The notes under the pieces were generated by a model. It searched no databases. It saw only the letters and a list, made by a program, of their open reading frames with translations, and was not told the origin of the DNA. Both the position numbers and the translations under genes were made by a program. From contig PSRJ01000001.1 in assembly GCA_003175985.1 (NCBI GenBank), positions 1 through 34,679 of the forward strand: DNA of 34,679 nt, written 5' to 3'. This DNA is from Terriglobia bacterium (GTDB taxonomy: Bacteria; Acidobacteriota; Terriglobia; Bryobacterales; Bryobacteraceae). This document shows, piece after piece, positions 14,293-23,710 of this stretch (within the stretch, counting starts at the first letter, position 1; every line of letters begins with the position of its first letter).

Positions 14293-16278
14293 ATGAAGCG
14301 TCCTCTGGCTGGTGCCGCATGGTTGGCGATATGTTGCGCCGCGGCGGGAAATGCGCAGAGCTTTGCGCGCAAAGAGCCTGCTGTCTATAAGGGAACGGAA
14401 CCCGTGGCCGAACGGGTGCTGCCCCCCAGCATGCGCCTGGGGCTTCGCCGGCCCAAGGAAATTGCGCTGGCGCCTCTCAGCGACACCGAAGCCGGGCAGT
14501 TGGCCGCTCCCGGTACGCTCGTCAAAGCTGGAATTCATCGCGTCCTCCCCCCGGACGTGCTGGCGGCGGGCGCTTGGGAAACCACGGCAGAGGGGGGGCG
14601 TGTGTGGCGCATGGCACTCCGTTCGCCCGGGTCGGAGGGGATCCGCGTCGAATTCCAAAACTTCTCGGTGGGCGCCGGCAAAGTCTGGCTTCACGATGGG
14701 ACTCAGGCCGCAGGGCCCTATACGGGACGCGGTCTGTTCGACAACGGGCACTTCTGGAGCGCGACGGTATTCGCCGAATCGGTGACGCTGGAATACGAAC
14801 CGGAAAACGGCATCCCAGAAGCTGCCTCCTTACCCTTCGAGATTCGCGGGATCGCGCATCGCGTCGGAAAAACGGCGTCGCGGCGGCCTTTTGGGGCAAC
14901 TCTGCAAGCCGGTTCCGCCGACCCGGCGGACTACTGCCATCTCGATCCGAACTGCTTTGCCGAGTGGAAACCGGCCATGAGCATGGTAACGGAACTTCTC
15001 TTCGAAGACGGCGGTTACGAGTACTTCTGTTCGGGATCCGCGATCTCGACTCGAGACAATAGCTTTATTCCCTATCTTCTAACGGCAGGCCACTGCATCC
15101 ACAGCGAGGATGCCGCCCGCTCGCTCGAGACCTTTTGGACCTACCAGACGGCTTCTTGCGGGGGAGCGCCTCCTGCTACGCGAAATACCAGCACCAAATC
15201 CACAGTCGGCGCTCACCTCATCGGAAGCGGCAGCTTGTCGGAGGGCGACTACAGCCTGGTGTTGTTGAAGGACATACCGGCCGGAGTGACTTTCGCCGGC
15301 TGGGATATGGGCGATCCCCAAACCGGGTCTTCTCTCACCGGCGTTCATCACCCGAAAGGCTCCTGGAAGCGGATCTCGTTCGGTAGCCGGGTGACCGATT
15401 CCACGGCCGACGTGGAGGGCGCAATCGCCCCTGCCAGCCTGTATCTTCAGGTGCTTTGGAATCAGGGCAGGACCGAGCCGGGCTCCTCCGGTTCGCCGCT
15501 GTTTTCCAGCCCTGGAGTCATTGTGGGTACATTGACCTACGGCCCCGCATCGCCAGTTTTGTCGGCCTGCGAGATCAGCCCGTCCATCGATGGCTACGGC
15601 CGCTTCAGCAATGCGTACCAGCGACTGCGCGAGTATTTTGAGAACCTGCCCGCCGCCGAGGTCAAGCCGGTACAGCAGGATGCGCGCTTTACAGTTGTCA
15701 ATCAGAAGGCCTCGGCCCCGCAAACCATCAGTTTGACAACGCAATCGCTGGGACAGGTCGACTTCAAATTGCGCGCTGACGCTCCATGGATTCAGCTTTC
15801 CAGCGTGAATGGGACAGTTTCCCAGAGCGGCCCCGCCCAAATCCAGATCACGGTCGATCCATCGAAATTCGACCGGACGGATCGCTACACCAGCACCGTG
15901 ACCGTCCTTTCCGGCGCGGCGGCCCCGAAATTCATCAACGTGACCGCGGACGTGCGGACAAGCGAGTCGAATGTCCAGGCGTCCATTACGCCCAACCCGG
16001 TAGTCGCATCCAACGGGCAGTGGCAGTTCACGATTACCCTGACAGAAACCGGGGGCGCCGATACCCAGCTATCCGGCATCAAGGTCAACGGTGTGGACTA
16101 CTCGTATCTGATGTCCGATTGGTTCGGCTCGGACCACATTGCCGCCAACGGTTCCATTCAGGCATCGCTCACGGCCGCTGGACGATTTCCGGGAGGTAGT
16201 CAGTTCTTTGAGTTCTGGGGCATCGATGCGGTTAGCGGGCGGACCTGGTATCGGGTAGCTAGCGCGCGCTTCCAATAG
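14293..16278 (+). CDS. Secreted trypsin-like serine endopeptidase with C-terminal beta-sandwich domains
   Basis: A 661-residue exported protein. The signal peptide covers about 1-22 (ending GNAQ). A pro-region of about 180 residues precedes the protease domain. The catalytic triad is visible: His267 in LLTAGHC, Asp319 in SEGDYSLVLLKD and Ser399 in GSSGSP. This is the lysyl-endopeptidase / Arg-C-like group, with several cysteines available for disulfides. From about 470 a BACON-like or Ig-like repeat follows (WIQLSSVNGTVSQSG, then ITVDPSKF), and a last beta-rich segment carries PNPVVASNGQW. ATG14293 is preferred over an in-frame GTG at 14281 because the signal peptide begins there; no clear ribosome-binding site is seen. 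It probably digests extracellular protein. Confidence 0.87.
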   Translation: MKRPLAGAAWLAICCAAAGNAQSFARKEPAVYKGTEPVAERVLPPSMRLGLRRPKEIALAPLSDTEAGQLAAPGTLVKAGIHRVLPPDVLAAGAWETTAEGGRVWRMALRSPGSEGIRVEFQNFSVGAGKVWLHDGTQAAGPYTGRGLFDNGHFWSATVFAESVTLEYEPENGIPEAASLPFEIRGIAHRVGKTASRRPFGATLQAGSADPADYCHLDPNCFAEWKPAMSMVTELLFEDGGYEYFCSGSAISTRDNSFIPYLLTAGHCIHSEDAARSLETFWTYQTASCGGAPPATRNTSTKSTVGAHLIGSGSLSEGDYSLVLLKDIPAGVTFAGWDMGDPQTGSSLTGVHHPKGSWKRISFGSRVTDSTADVEGAIAPASLYLQVLWNQGRTEPGSSGSPLFSSPGVIVGTLTYGPASPVLSACEISPSIDGYGRFSNAYQRLREYFENLPAAEVKPVQQDARFTVVNQKASAPQTISLTTQSLGQVDFKLRADAPWIQLSSVNGTVSQSGPAQIQITVDPSKFDRTDRYTSTVTVLSGAAAPKFINVTADVRTSESNVQASITPNPVVASNGQWQFTITLTETGGADTQLSGIKVNGVDYSYLMSDWFGSDHIAANGSIQASLTAAGRFPGGSQFFEFWGIDAVSGRTWYRVASARFQ

Positions 16279-16334
16279 AAACGAAAGAAAATCCTGAGAT
16301 TACGGTTTGCTTTCTCACACTCCGCTGTTGGACA

Positions 16335-17951
16335 ATGTCTACGCCGAGGGATGAAGTCGTGTCGGCTAACGACCACGCGGGCACTCCAGGGGTTAGAAAG
16401 GGCATGGAAACCAGATTCCAGAAGAGTGAACAGATGGTGACCGCTCTGCTGGAATCGGCAGGGCAGGCAATCATTTCTATCGATTCAACCGGCCGTATTG
16501 TACTGGCAAACCGCCGGGCCGAAGAGATCTTCAATTACACGCGCGAGGAGTTGGTGGGCGCCCGCATAGAGATGCTTCTGCCGGAGTCGAAGCGGGGGGG
16601 CCACGCGCAACAGCGCGAAGAGTATTTTTCCCGCCCGAGAGTGCGGCCGATGGGCATCGGCATGGATCTGATGGCGCGGCGAAGGGACGGCGCCGATTTC
16701 CCGGTAGAGGTCAGCCTCAGCTACGTGGAAATCGAGGGCAGTGTTTTTGCCATCGCCTTTGTGAGCGATATCAGCCAGCGCAAGCAGCTCGAAGAGCAGT
16801 TGGTACACGCCCAAAAGATGGAGGCCGTGGGCCGGCTGGCCGGGGGCGTCGCACACGACTTCAATAACATGCTCACCGTAATCTCGGGCTATACCCGTAT
16901 GATTCTGGACGAGCTTTCGACCCTCGATCCCTTGCGCGAGTACGCCGAGGAGATCGGCCGAGCCGCGGACCGGGCCGGCGCCATCACCAACCAATTGCTG
17001 GCCTTCAGCCGGCGCCAGGTGATTCAGCCGCGCATCATCAGCGTGAATACCGTCGTGGGCCAGACCGAAAAGATGTTGCGCCGGTTGCTGGGGGAAGACA
17101 TTCAGCTCGCCCTCAATCTTCGCACCGGAGTCGGCAACATCAAGGTCGATCCCAACCAGATCGAACAGGCGATCGTCAACCTGGCGGTCAACGCCCGCGA
17201 TGCCATGCCGTCCGGCGGGCTTATCTCCATCGAGACGGAGAACGTCCATCTCGACGAGGAATATACGAAACACCACCTGGGAGTGAAGCCTGGCGACTTC
17301 GTTATGATTGCCATGACCGATACCGGGCATGGCATGGCCCCGGAAACGCGGCAGCGCATTTTCGAGCCGTTCTTCACCACGAAGGAGCGTGGTAAAGGAA
17401 CGGGACTCGGCTTGGCGACAGTCTATGGCATGGTGAAGCAGAGTGGCGGAGACATCTGGGTTTATAGCGAACCTGGGAAGGGCACCACTTTCAAGTTGTA
17501 TTTTCCCCGCGTGACGGAGTCGGAAACGGAAGTTCGATCGTGGCAGGAGGAACCTGCCCCTACACGTGTCCGCGAGACCGTGCTGGTAGTGGAGGATGAG
17601 AAGCCGGTGCGAGACCTGACGGTCAGAATGCTCCGGCAGCTTGGGTACACCGTTCTATCCGCGTCATCTGGCGCCGAGGCGATGGAGATCAGCAACTCCT
17701 ACGCCGGGAGGATCTCCCTTCTTGTCACCGATGTCGTGATGCCGCAAATGAGCGGCCGGCAGGTGGCCGATGCGCTTCTGGCCAAGCGTCCGGATTTGAG
17801 GGTCTTGTACCTTTCCGGCTACACGGAGGATACCGTGATCCATCACGGCATCCAATCGGGCGTGGATTTCTTGCCCAAGCCGTTCAGCCGTGAAACGCTG
17901 TCCCAGAAGCTCAGCGAAATTGGTAAGGCCGGCGGAGCCGGCGCCTGCTAG
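16335..17951 (+). CDS. PAS-domain hybrid histidine kinase with C-terminal receiver
   Basis: A 538-residue cytoplasmic signalling protein without transmembrane segments. A PAS domain spans about 32-150 (AIISIDSTGRIVLANRRAEEIF). The HisKA helix holds phospho-acceptor His174 in VAHDFNNML. The HATPase shows the N box at NLAVNARDAMP, the G1 box DTGHGM and the GTGLGL loop. A receiver domain follows from about 415 with the acidic pair ED (420-421), the phospho-acceptor Asp466 in LLVTDVVMP and Lys515 in FLPKPF. The architecture matches the PAS/FixL-like hybrid kinases abundant in soil bacteria. No output regulator gene is adjacent, so it is an orphan whose target cannot be read here. Confidence 0.95.
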   Translation: MSTPRDEVVSANDHAGTPGVRKGMETRFQKSEQMVTALLESAGQAIISIDSTGRIVLANRRAEEIFNYTREELVGARIEMLLPESKRGGHAQQREEYFSRPRVRPMGIGMDLMARRRDGADFPVEVSLSYVEIEGSVFAIAFVSDISQRKQLEEQLVHAQKMEAVGRLAGGVAHDFNNMLTVISGYTRMILDELSTLDPLREYAEEIGRAADRAGAITNQLLAFSRRQVIQPRIISVNTVVGQTEKMLRRLLGEDIQLALNLRTGVGNIKVDPNQIEQAIVNLAVNARDAMPSGGLISIETENVHLDEEYTKHHLGVKPGDFVMIAMTDTGHGMAPETRQRIFEPFFTTKERGKGTGLGLATVYGMVKQSGGDIWVYSEPGKGTTFKLYFPRVTESETEVRSWQEEPAPTRVRETVLVVEDEKPVRDLTVRMLRQLGYTVLSASSGAEAMEISNSYAGRISLLVTDVVMPQMSGRQVADALLAKRPDLRVLYLSGYTEDTVIHHGIQSGVDFLPKPFSRETLSQKLSEIGKAGGAGAC

Positions 17952-17975
17952 CGGCGAGCAGCCGCGTTGCTTCGG

Positions 17976-18710
17976 TTACTGTCCCGCGCCGCCGCTGTCG
18001 CGTTTCACGGCTTTGCCGTACACTTCCACTTTTCCCACGTCGGACCAGCCGCCCTGGCCGTGTCCGCTTCCGGGCATGAGGTCGGTAAAGCCGATTTCAT
18101 CTACTTTGCTGAGGTCGGGCTTCTCCACGATCGTGCCTCTGGTCCAGACCTTATCGATATCCAGGCGAAGCCAGCGCACATCGGCAACGGAAAACTCGGT
18201 TTCATGCCAATCGGTGACGGAGCCATCGGCATAATCGCCTACCAGCCAGGTGCCATCGGCCAGTTTGATGATCGGGTGCACCTTGTGGAATCCCGAAACT
18301 TTGGTGACCCAACGGATGCGAGCCAGGCCCGTCAGATCCACATAGTTGCTTTTGTCGCGAAGGGCAAGCGCGCAGGGCGTTTCGCAAAGTCCGGACCACA
18401 TGTGGACCGGATCGTTCTCATCGCCCGGCGTTCCTGTTTCTTGAATCTGCTTACCGGAGGTTCCGTACAGCTTCAGCTCCAGGTTAGGATTGGATACCGC
18501 GTCCGCATTCACGGGATGTTCGCCGGCACCCGGCGCGATCTTCCACTCCTCACGGAAAAACAACTGCGGTCGCAAAACCTTCGCGCCTTTCTTCCCCGCT
18601 TTTCCAGCCGCTTCCGGGCCTGCCTGCTGAGCCAGTGTGCTGGTGCTGTAGACCATCGCTAAGGCAATGAAAAAATTCACCGCCAGAACCACCGTGACCT
18701 TTCTTGGCAT
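17976..18710 (-). CDS. Secreted protein of unknown function
   Basis: A 244-residue product with a clear signal peptide (about 1-28, ending STLAQQA). A lysine/glycine/alanine linker and a beta-rich domain follow, containing PQLFFREEWK, a Cys pair in GLCETPCALAL, aromatic-rich strands and VGKVEVYGKAV near the end. It gives the impression of a jelly-roll or concanavalin-like domain, but no known family is assigned. The start at 18710 follows GGAGGAG by 6 bases; an upstream in-frame start at 18752 has no such site. It converges on the kinase gene with a 24-base gap and lies 57 bases downstream of the hydrolase gene ending at 18768. Confidence 0.8.
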   Translation of the reverse strand: MPRKVTVVLAVNFFIALAMVYSTSTLAQQAGPEAAGKAGKKGAKVLRPQLFFREEWKIAPGAGEHPVNADAVSNPNLELKLYGTSGKQIQETGTPGDENDPVHMWSGLCETPCALALRDKSNYVDLTGLARIRWVTKVSGFHKVHPIIKLADGTWLVGDYADGSVTDWHETEFSVADVRWLRLDIDKVWTRGTIVEKPDLSKVDEIGFTDLMPGSGHGQGGWSDVGKVEVYGKAVKRDSGGAGQ

Positions 18711-18767
18711 TCGTCTCCTCCAGGTGGCTGCCAGTATATCAAAGGACGCCAATCACGATCGTTCGCC

Positions 18768-20675
18768 TCACAACAGTCCGTCCCACATCGCGGCTGCCCG
18801 CCGCAGCACTGCGGCAACATCGTCTTTCAGCATGAGCCGTTGCCGGACTAATTCTTCCGCTGCCTGCTGCACGCGATCGAGGTAAGCCTGGCGGCTGGAA
18901 TATCGCTCGCCGATGGACCGGCGGGTGTCTTTGGTCTTCTCTCGTTCCTCCCGGGTTCGGGGCAACGGCGCGAATGATCCGACGAGCCCCGAAAGGTAAT
19001 GCAGGTCTGCTAGCTGCGGGAGTTGCACGTTCCATCCGGTGAAGGTGCCCAGAGGAACGGCGACCTCCGCAAGCCGTACACCGCCTTCCTCATTCCCATC
19101 GGCATCCACCTGCGGCACCAGCACGGAATATTTTTGACCCAGACCGGGCGGCTCCTTCGTGATGATTCCCTTGGCTGCAAATTCCGGCCCGTAATCCATG
19201 CGCCACACCTCGGGCATGTAATCCGGAAACGAGATCGCCGGATTGGCGGGAAATCGCACCGCCTCCCGCGAGACGAGCTCGCCTTTACGAATCGTCGGAT
19301 AGCGCGAGGCCGGAGGTTCCTCACCGGATTGAATCCAGGCGTCCAGGTCCAGCATGAGCGCGCGCGTGACCCAGCCCTGCTCCGCGAAATTCAGGTAGTA
19401 TTTGCGGCCCGCCCGAGTGGGCGGAAATGGTCCGGACGCATGCGCGGTGCCGGAAAGAAAGTAGAGCCGCGAGAGCCGTCCGAGCGGTGCATCGGCGCGG
19501 CCATCGGGCATGGTATGCGTGAGCGACCCGGCCCGCGCCCAGTATTCCGTCGAGCTAAACGTGTAGAAGATGCGCGGCGTCACGTGCGCCGCTTCCGCTT
19601 TGGCAAGAAGCCCCTCGTCAGTAAAGGGCGGCATATCCACCGGCCGCAGAATGGAGAGAACGGAATTTCCGGCTTCGCCGGGGATCGCGAAACGGTGATT
19701 GAAGCTGCCGCCGCCCGCCCCGGCCGACGAGATCATGAGCCCGTCGAATGCTGCCCGGCCATGTTCGTCCTGATTGAACCCATCGTGCACGAACTGCCGA
19801 AGGAATCGTCCGCTTTGGGAGTAGCCGTATCCGATCACTCGTCGCAGCGCGCGAGTGTCTTCACGCAAAATCGAAGTCTGGCCGCCATACTTTAAATACG
19901 AAGCGAAATCGCGGATCGCAGCCATTCCGAGTCCAGCCACCGGCGGGTCTTTCGCCTGGTAAATCGCGTCATACAGCCCGGCATCGAGGCCGCCATCCAG
20001 AATCAGCGAACAGCCATTTCTGGCAAAGTGCCAGTGGCTGCGCTCGATCGTCCTTCCCGGCTCGTCGATCTTGTCCCTGACAGTAAGGCGTGCGCCGGCT
20101 TCCTGGGGATCGGCGGCACAATAGGAGAGCCCAAAAGCATTGTGCCTGGAGCCGCTCCCATACTCGATATAGCTCTGCCGCACGATTCCCGTAACGGGCG
20201 CCGAGGGTGCGCGCAGGCTCAGGCCTGCTCCTTCGCGAACATCAAACTGCCAGCCCAGAAACGCGACGGTAAAGCCCTGCTCCAGAAGAAAGCGGTCGCC
20301 GAAATCCCAGTGCTCGGGCGCGGGATCGCCGCCTCGCGCCCCGCTAATAAGAAAGAGAGATTGCGGCCCGCCGCGGTTCACCACTTCCAGGAACACAGCG
20401 CCACGCGACCGCCGTGGGTCTTTGGGCCGCACGATCATCAGATCCCCTGAAAACTCCACGCGCCCTTTGGAATTCCGCGGGGCCAGAGCAAGATCGGCGA
20501 TTGCCTGGTTGACTGCAAGGTTCGGGTCGACCGCGAAATATGCGCGACCCGTGACCCTTTCGTAAGCTCCCAGCTCGTCGCGCCCGCGGATTTCGATCCG
20601 CTCCAGTTCCGCCGCCGCCACCGAACAGAAGATCGCCAGCAACCCGCCAGCCCGCACCAATTGCCGCGCTTTCAT
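18768..20675 (-). CDS. Exported alpha/beta hydrolase of the Abhydrolase_10 type
   Basis: A 635-residue protein with a signal peptide (about 1-22, ending AAAE). It shows features of the large alpha/beta hydrolase domain family (PF20091-like): ELGAYERVTGRAYFAVDP near the start, an early GGLDAGLYDAIYQAKDPPVAGLG, and the nucleophile elbow GYSQSGRF with Ser286. The segment FNQDEHGRAAFDG that follows is shared with the neighbour on the other strand. Substrates of this family are poorly known and may be esters or polyketides. Only 54 bases separate its start from the divergent paralogue, which suggests common control of both. Confidence 0.84.
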   Translation of the reverse strand: MKARQLVRAGGLLAIFCSVAAAELERIEIRGRDELGAYERVTGRAYFAVDPNLAVNQAIADLALAPRNSKGRVEFSGDLMIVRPKDPRRSRGAVFLEVVNRGGPQSLFLISGARGGDPAPEHWDFGDRFLLEQGFTVAFLGWQFDVREGAGLSLRAPSAPVTGIVRQSYIEYGSGSRHNAFGLSYCAADPQEAGARLTVRDKIDEPGRTIERSHWHFARNGCSLILDGGLDAGLYDAIYQAKDPPVAGLGMAAIRDFASYLKYGGQTSILREDTRALRRVIGYGYSQSGRFLRQFVHDGFNQDEHGRAAFDGLMISSAGAGGGSFNHRFAIPGEAGNSVLSILRPVDMPPFTDEGLLAKAEAAHVTPRIFYTFSSTEYWARAGSLTHTMPDGRADAPLGRLSRLYFLSGTAHASGPFPPTRAGRKYYLNFAEQGWVTRALMLDLDAWIQSGEEPPASRYPTIRKGELVSREAVRFPANPAISFPDYMPEVWRMDYGPEFAAKGIITKEPPGLGQKYSVLVPQVDADGNEEGGVRLAEVAVPLGTFTGWNVQLPQLADLHYLSGLVGSFAPLPRTREEREKTKDTRRSIGERYSSRQAYLDRVQQAAEELVRQRLMLKDDVAAVLRRAAAMWDGLL

Positions 20676-20684
20676 GTCTTCTTG

Positions 20685-20690
20685 ATTATG
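20685..20690 (-). promoter_or_regulatory. Candidate -10 box for the minus-strand hydrolase
   Basis: On the minus strand this reads CATAAT, one change from consensus, 9 bases before the ATG at 20675. No -35 hexamer is recognisable at proper distance. It would give a nearly leaderless transcript. Confidence 0.28.
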
Positions 20691-20691
20691 C

Positions 20692-20720
20692 TTGACTCCC
20701 TCTGCCCGGTGCCATAAGAT
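20692..20720 (+). promoter_or_regulatory. Candidate sigma70-type promoter for the plus-strand hydrolase
   Basis: TTGACT (20692-20697) and TAAGAT (20715-20720) are separated by 17 bases. Transcription should begin near 20727, two or three bases before the ATG at 20730, and no Shine-Dalgarno sequence precedes that ATG, so the message may be leaderless. Confidence 0.4.
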
Positions 20721-20729
20721 TCCCCCAGA

Positions 20730-22886
20730 ATGCGAACCAGAACATTTCCAGCGGTCTGTGCGGCGCTCCTGTTATTCACGGGGGTTGCTCCGGCGAGAGT
20801 CACAAAAATCGCCATCTCCAAAAGCACGCCGGTGTTCTCGGGTAAGACCTTCGGCGCAACGGGCGCTTACGAAATGATCAAAGGCACCGCTACCGGGGAG
20901 ATCGATCCCGCCGATCGCCGCAATGCGCTCATCACCGATATTCAATTCGCTCCCCGCAATGCGAACGGCAAGGTAGCGTACACGACCACCTTTACCCTTC
21001 TCAAACCGGTGGATCTCGCCAAAGCGAATGGCATCCTCGTTTACGACGTAACCAATCGCGGCAACCAGCGGTTCGCGAGCCGGTTCACAAGATTCGTCCT
21101 GGCTGCCGGGCCCGGCGACCCGGAGCTGTCGGATCCGGGCGACGGTTCACTCTACAAGACCGGTTACATGATTCTCACGAGCGGCTGGCAGGGCGACCTC
21201 CCCATCGATCCCGCGGGCGGCCGCGAAGGAGTCAACGTGCCTGTTGCCAGGAACCCGGATGGTTCGGCGATCACGGGCCGCGTCGTGGTGCGGTTCGCCG
21301 CGGGCGCACAGGTGACTGGGATGGTCACCTTCTCGGGAAATCCGAACACGCTTTCGCTGCCGGGTGCGGGCCGGACTCCCGCGAGCCTCGATACGAAGCA
21401 GGCAACTTTGATCTCCAAAGCGTCCGAGACGCAAAGCGGTGTGGGTGGCGGTGTGGTTTCCATACCTGCCGCGGATTGGGCCTTCGCCGATTGCCGTTCC
21501 ACGCCCTTTCCCGGCAAACCCGATCCGGCCCGGCTGTGTCTGAAGGACGGCTTCGATCCCGCGCGTCTCTATGAATTAGTCTACACAGCCAAGGACCCGC
21601 TCGTCCTGGGCGTGGGTATCGCAGCTTTGCGCGATGTGGTCTCATTCTTTCGCCGCGAAGCCAAAGACGCCGATGGCGCTGCCAACCCGATTGCCGGCAG
21701 GGTCACGCACGTTATCGGCTTCGGTATTTCTCAGCCTGCCCGTCTGATGCGCGATTTCATCAATCTTGGATTTAACGAAGATGAATCCGGACGCAACGTC
21801 TGGGACGGAGCGTTTCTCGATGCCTCCGGCGCTGCCGGACAATTCAATATCCGGTTTGCTCAGCCCGGCAACATCGCGGGACTCTACGACCCGATCGCCG
21901 AAGGGCCCTCCTGGTGGGAGGATTATACGGACAAGGTTCGCGGCCGGCCTGCCTGGGGGCTGCTGCACCGCTGCCGCGAGACGAAGACCTGTCCGCAGAT
22001 CATGGAAGTCACCGGGGGCGCGGATTTCTACTTCGTCAAAGGCTCGCTAGGCATTGCCGGCGCCACCGGCAAAGACGACATTCCGCTTCCCCCGAACGTC
22101 CGCCGCTACTATATGGCGAGCACGAACCACAGCGGCGGCTTGGATAACTTCAACGTCGAGCAGCCGCCAGTGCCCGGATGCATGCTGGCCGCCAACCCCC
22201 TGCCGTGGTTCGAAACCGAGCGCGCCCTCTTCGCCGCCATGAACGGGTGGCTGACCAAAGGCACTTTACCGCCGCCCAGCGTTTACCCGCGTGTCAGCGA
22301 CGGCACGCTCGTGCCCGCAACTGCCTCTGCGGTTGGATGGCCGAAAATCCCCGGCGCACCTACACCGGACGGTGTCATGAACTCAGCGCTGGATTACGAT
22401 TTCGGCCCCCACTTCCGTTACAACGATCACTCGGGCGTGATCGATAACGTGCCTCCTCCGGTGAAGCAGGTGCTTCCCACGCTGGCCGCCAAAGTAGATG
22501 CCGATGGCAACGAGATCGCCGGTGTCCACGTCCTGCTGCTGCAACTCCCACTCGGCACTTATACGGGTTGGAACCCGGTGGCGAGCGGAGTATTGAAGGG
22601 GCAGGAGTGCCAACTGCAAGCCGGCACCATTCCATTTTCCAGAACGAAGGCCGAGCGGCTGGCAAAAGGAGATCCGCGGCCGTCGCTCGAAGAACGCTAT
22701 GGCAGTCTGCTCAATTACTACCGGCTTGCAGTAGATGCTGCGAACAAGATGGTGGCCGAACGGCTTCTGTTGCCCGAAGATGCCGATCGCCAAATCCGGC
22801 AGTTGCTGCAGGACATGCTCAAGGAAGGCGCGCTTCCTTTGCGCGGAGCCGAACCCAAACTCGAAGCCGTCATACGCGGCAAGTGA
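20730..22886 (+). CDS. Exported Abhydrolase_10-type protein with an altered nucleophile elbow
   Basis: A 718-residue paralogue of the divergent neighbour, with a signal peptide (about 1-22, ending PAR). Shared landmarks are FGATGAYEMIKGTATGEIDP at the start, the LYELVYTAKDPLVLGVG region and the FNEDESGRNVWDGAF block. The nucleophile elbow reads GISQPARLM: Ser334 is kept but Ser-Gly after the Gln is replaced by Pro-Ala, which could change the oxyanion geometry. A later NHSGG may hold the catalytic His. The substrate is unknown. The gene converges on the phosphoesterase gene with a 21-base gap. Confidence 0.84.
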   Translation: MRTRTFPAVCAALLLFTGVAPARVTKIAISKSTPVFSGKTFGATGAYEMIKGTATGEIDPADRRNALITDIQFAPRNANGKVAYTTTFTLLKPVDLAKANGILVYDVTNRGNQRFASRFTRFVLAAGPGDPELSDPGDGSLYKTGYMILTSGWQGDLPIDPAGGREGVNVPVARNPDGSAITGRVVVRFAAGAQVTGMVTFSGNPNTLSLPGAGRTPASLDTKQATLISKASETQSGVGGGVVSIPAADWAFADCRSTPFPGKPDPARLCLKDGFDPARLYELVYTAKDPLVLGVGIAALRDVVSFFRREAKDADGAANPIAGRVTHVIGFGISQPARLMRDFINLGFNEDESGRNVWDGAFLDASGAAGQFNIRFAQPGNIAGLYDPIAEGPSWWEDYTDKVRGRPAWGLLHRCRETKTCPQIMEVTGGADFYFVKGSLGIAGATGKDDIPLPPNVRRYYMASTNHSGGLDNFNVEQPPVPGCMLAANPLPWFETERALFAAMNGWLTKGTLPPPSVYPRVSDGTLVPATASAVGWPKIPGAPTPDGVMNSALDYDFGPHFRYNDHSGVIDNVPPPVKQVLPTLAAKVDADGNEIAGVHVLLLQLPLGTYTGWNPVASGVLKGQECQLQAGTIPFSRTKAERLAKGDPRPSLEERYGSLLNYYRLAVDAANKMVAERLLLPEDADRQIRQLLQDMLKEGALPLRGAEPKLEAVIRGK

Positions 22887-22907
22887 TAAGCGCCCAGGCC
22901 TGAATCC

Positions 22908-23627
22908 TTAGGGCATCTGTGGCCGCGCCAAACGGAGCGTCCGCGCTATCCAGTCCGCGTGCGGGAGTCCACTCGCGGTCATTGCATTGATCTCCCGTTC
23001 CATATCGTATTCGACCCTGCGAATGATTGGAGTGCCATTGTCAATCAACAAATAGGAAGCGCGGGGGTCACCGTCAAGCGATTGACTGGCGCTCCCCGTG
23101 TTGACAACAGCCAACCCGGCCAGCTTCCGCACAAACGGCTGGTGAATGTGCCCGTAGACCGCGATCGTCTGCCCGAGCGGTAAATACGTGGATTCGAGTT
23201 CCGCGTCAGTTGCGCCCGCGAGAGGTGACCGCCACGCGCTTGCGGGACTTGCGTGAACGAGCGCAATCGGAGGATGAATTAGAACGCGCGGCAGGCCGTC
23301 AAGCCACGCGATTCGCTCTGCGCCCAAAGCTTCGCGAGTAAATGCCGACATCTCACGCACCGCGTCCCATAAGGATGGCGGTGCTGTGGAGTGCGCCGCG
23401 AATTCCTCCAGAGTTTTTGGCCTCGCGATAGCTTCATCCGAGTTGCCGATAACTCCCGGCCAGCCCAAATCGCGAACAAGGTCTACCACCTGCGCGGGGC
23501 TCGCTCCACCGCCCGCAATATCGCCTCCATGTAGAACGAAATCGGGTGAGGTCTCGCGCAAATCCGCAACTACGGCTTCGAGCGCCGTCAGATTATCGTG
23601 AATATCGGAGACGATCGCAATCCGCAT
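22908..23627 (-). CDS. Calcineurin-like metallophosphoesterase, YfcE/MJ0936-like
   Basis: A 239-residue cytosolic enzyme with the metal motifs of the family: DIHDN at the N-terminus, GGDIAGGG, GNSDE (Ser in the place often held by His), VHASP and YGHIHQP. The preferred start is ATG23627, giving MRIAIVSDIHDN; a GTG one codon upstream is possible. Members hydrolyse phosphodiesters or phosphomonoesters, and the physiological substrate is not evident from the context. The Asn-Ser variant in GNSDE occurs in related proteins and need not inactivate it. Confidence 0.88.
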   Translation of the reverse strand: MRIAIVSDIHDNLTALEAVVADLRETSPDFVLHGGDIAGGGASPAQVVDLVRDLGWPGVIGNSDEAIARPKTLEEFAAHSTAPPSLWDAVREMSAFTREALGAERIAWLDGLPRVLIHPPIALVHASPASAWRSPLAGATDAELESTYLPLGQTIAVYGHIHQPFVRKLAGLAVVNTGSASQSLDGDPRASYLLIDNGTPIIRRVEYDMEREINAMTASGLPHADWIARTLRLARPQMP

Positions 23628-23710
23628 CACGGGATCGTTTCAACTGATCCTAGGAGTATCCGGCTGCTTCCGCGCGGTAGCCATACGTAGACGTTCTTAT
23701 CGCATAGTTC

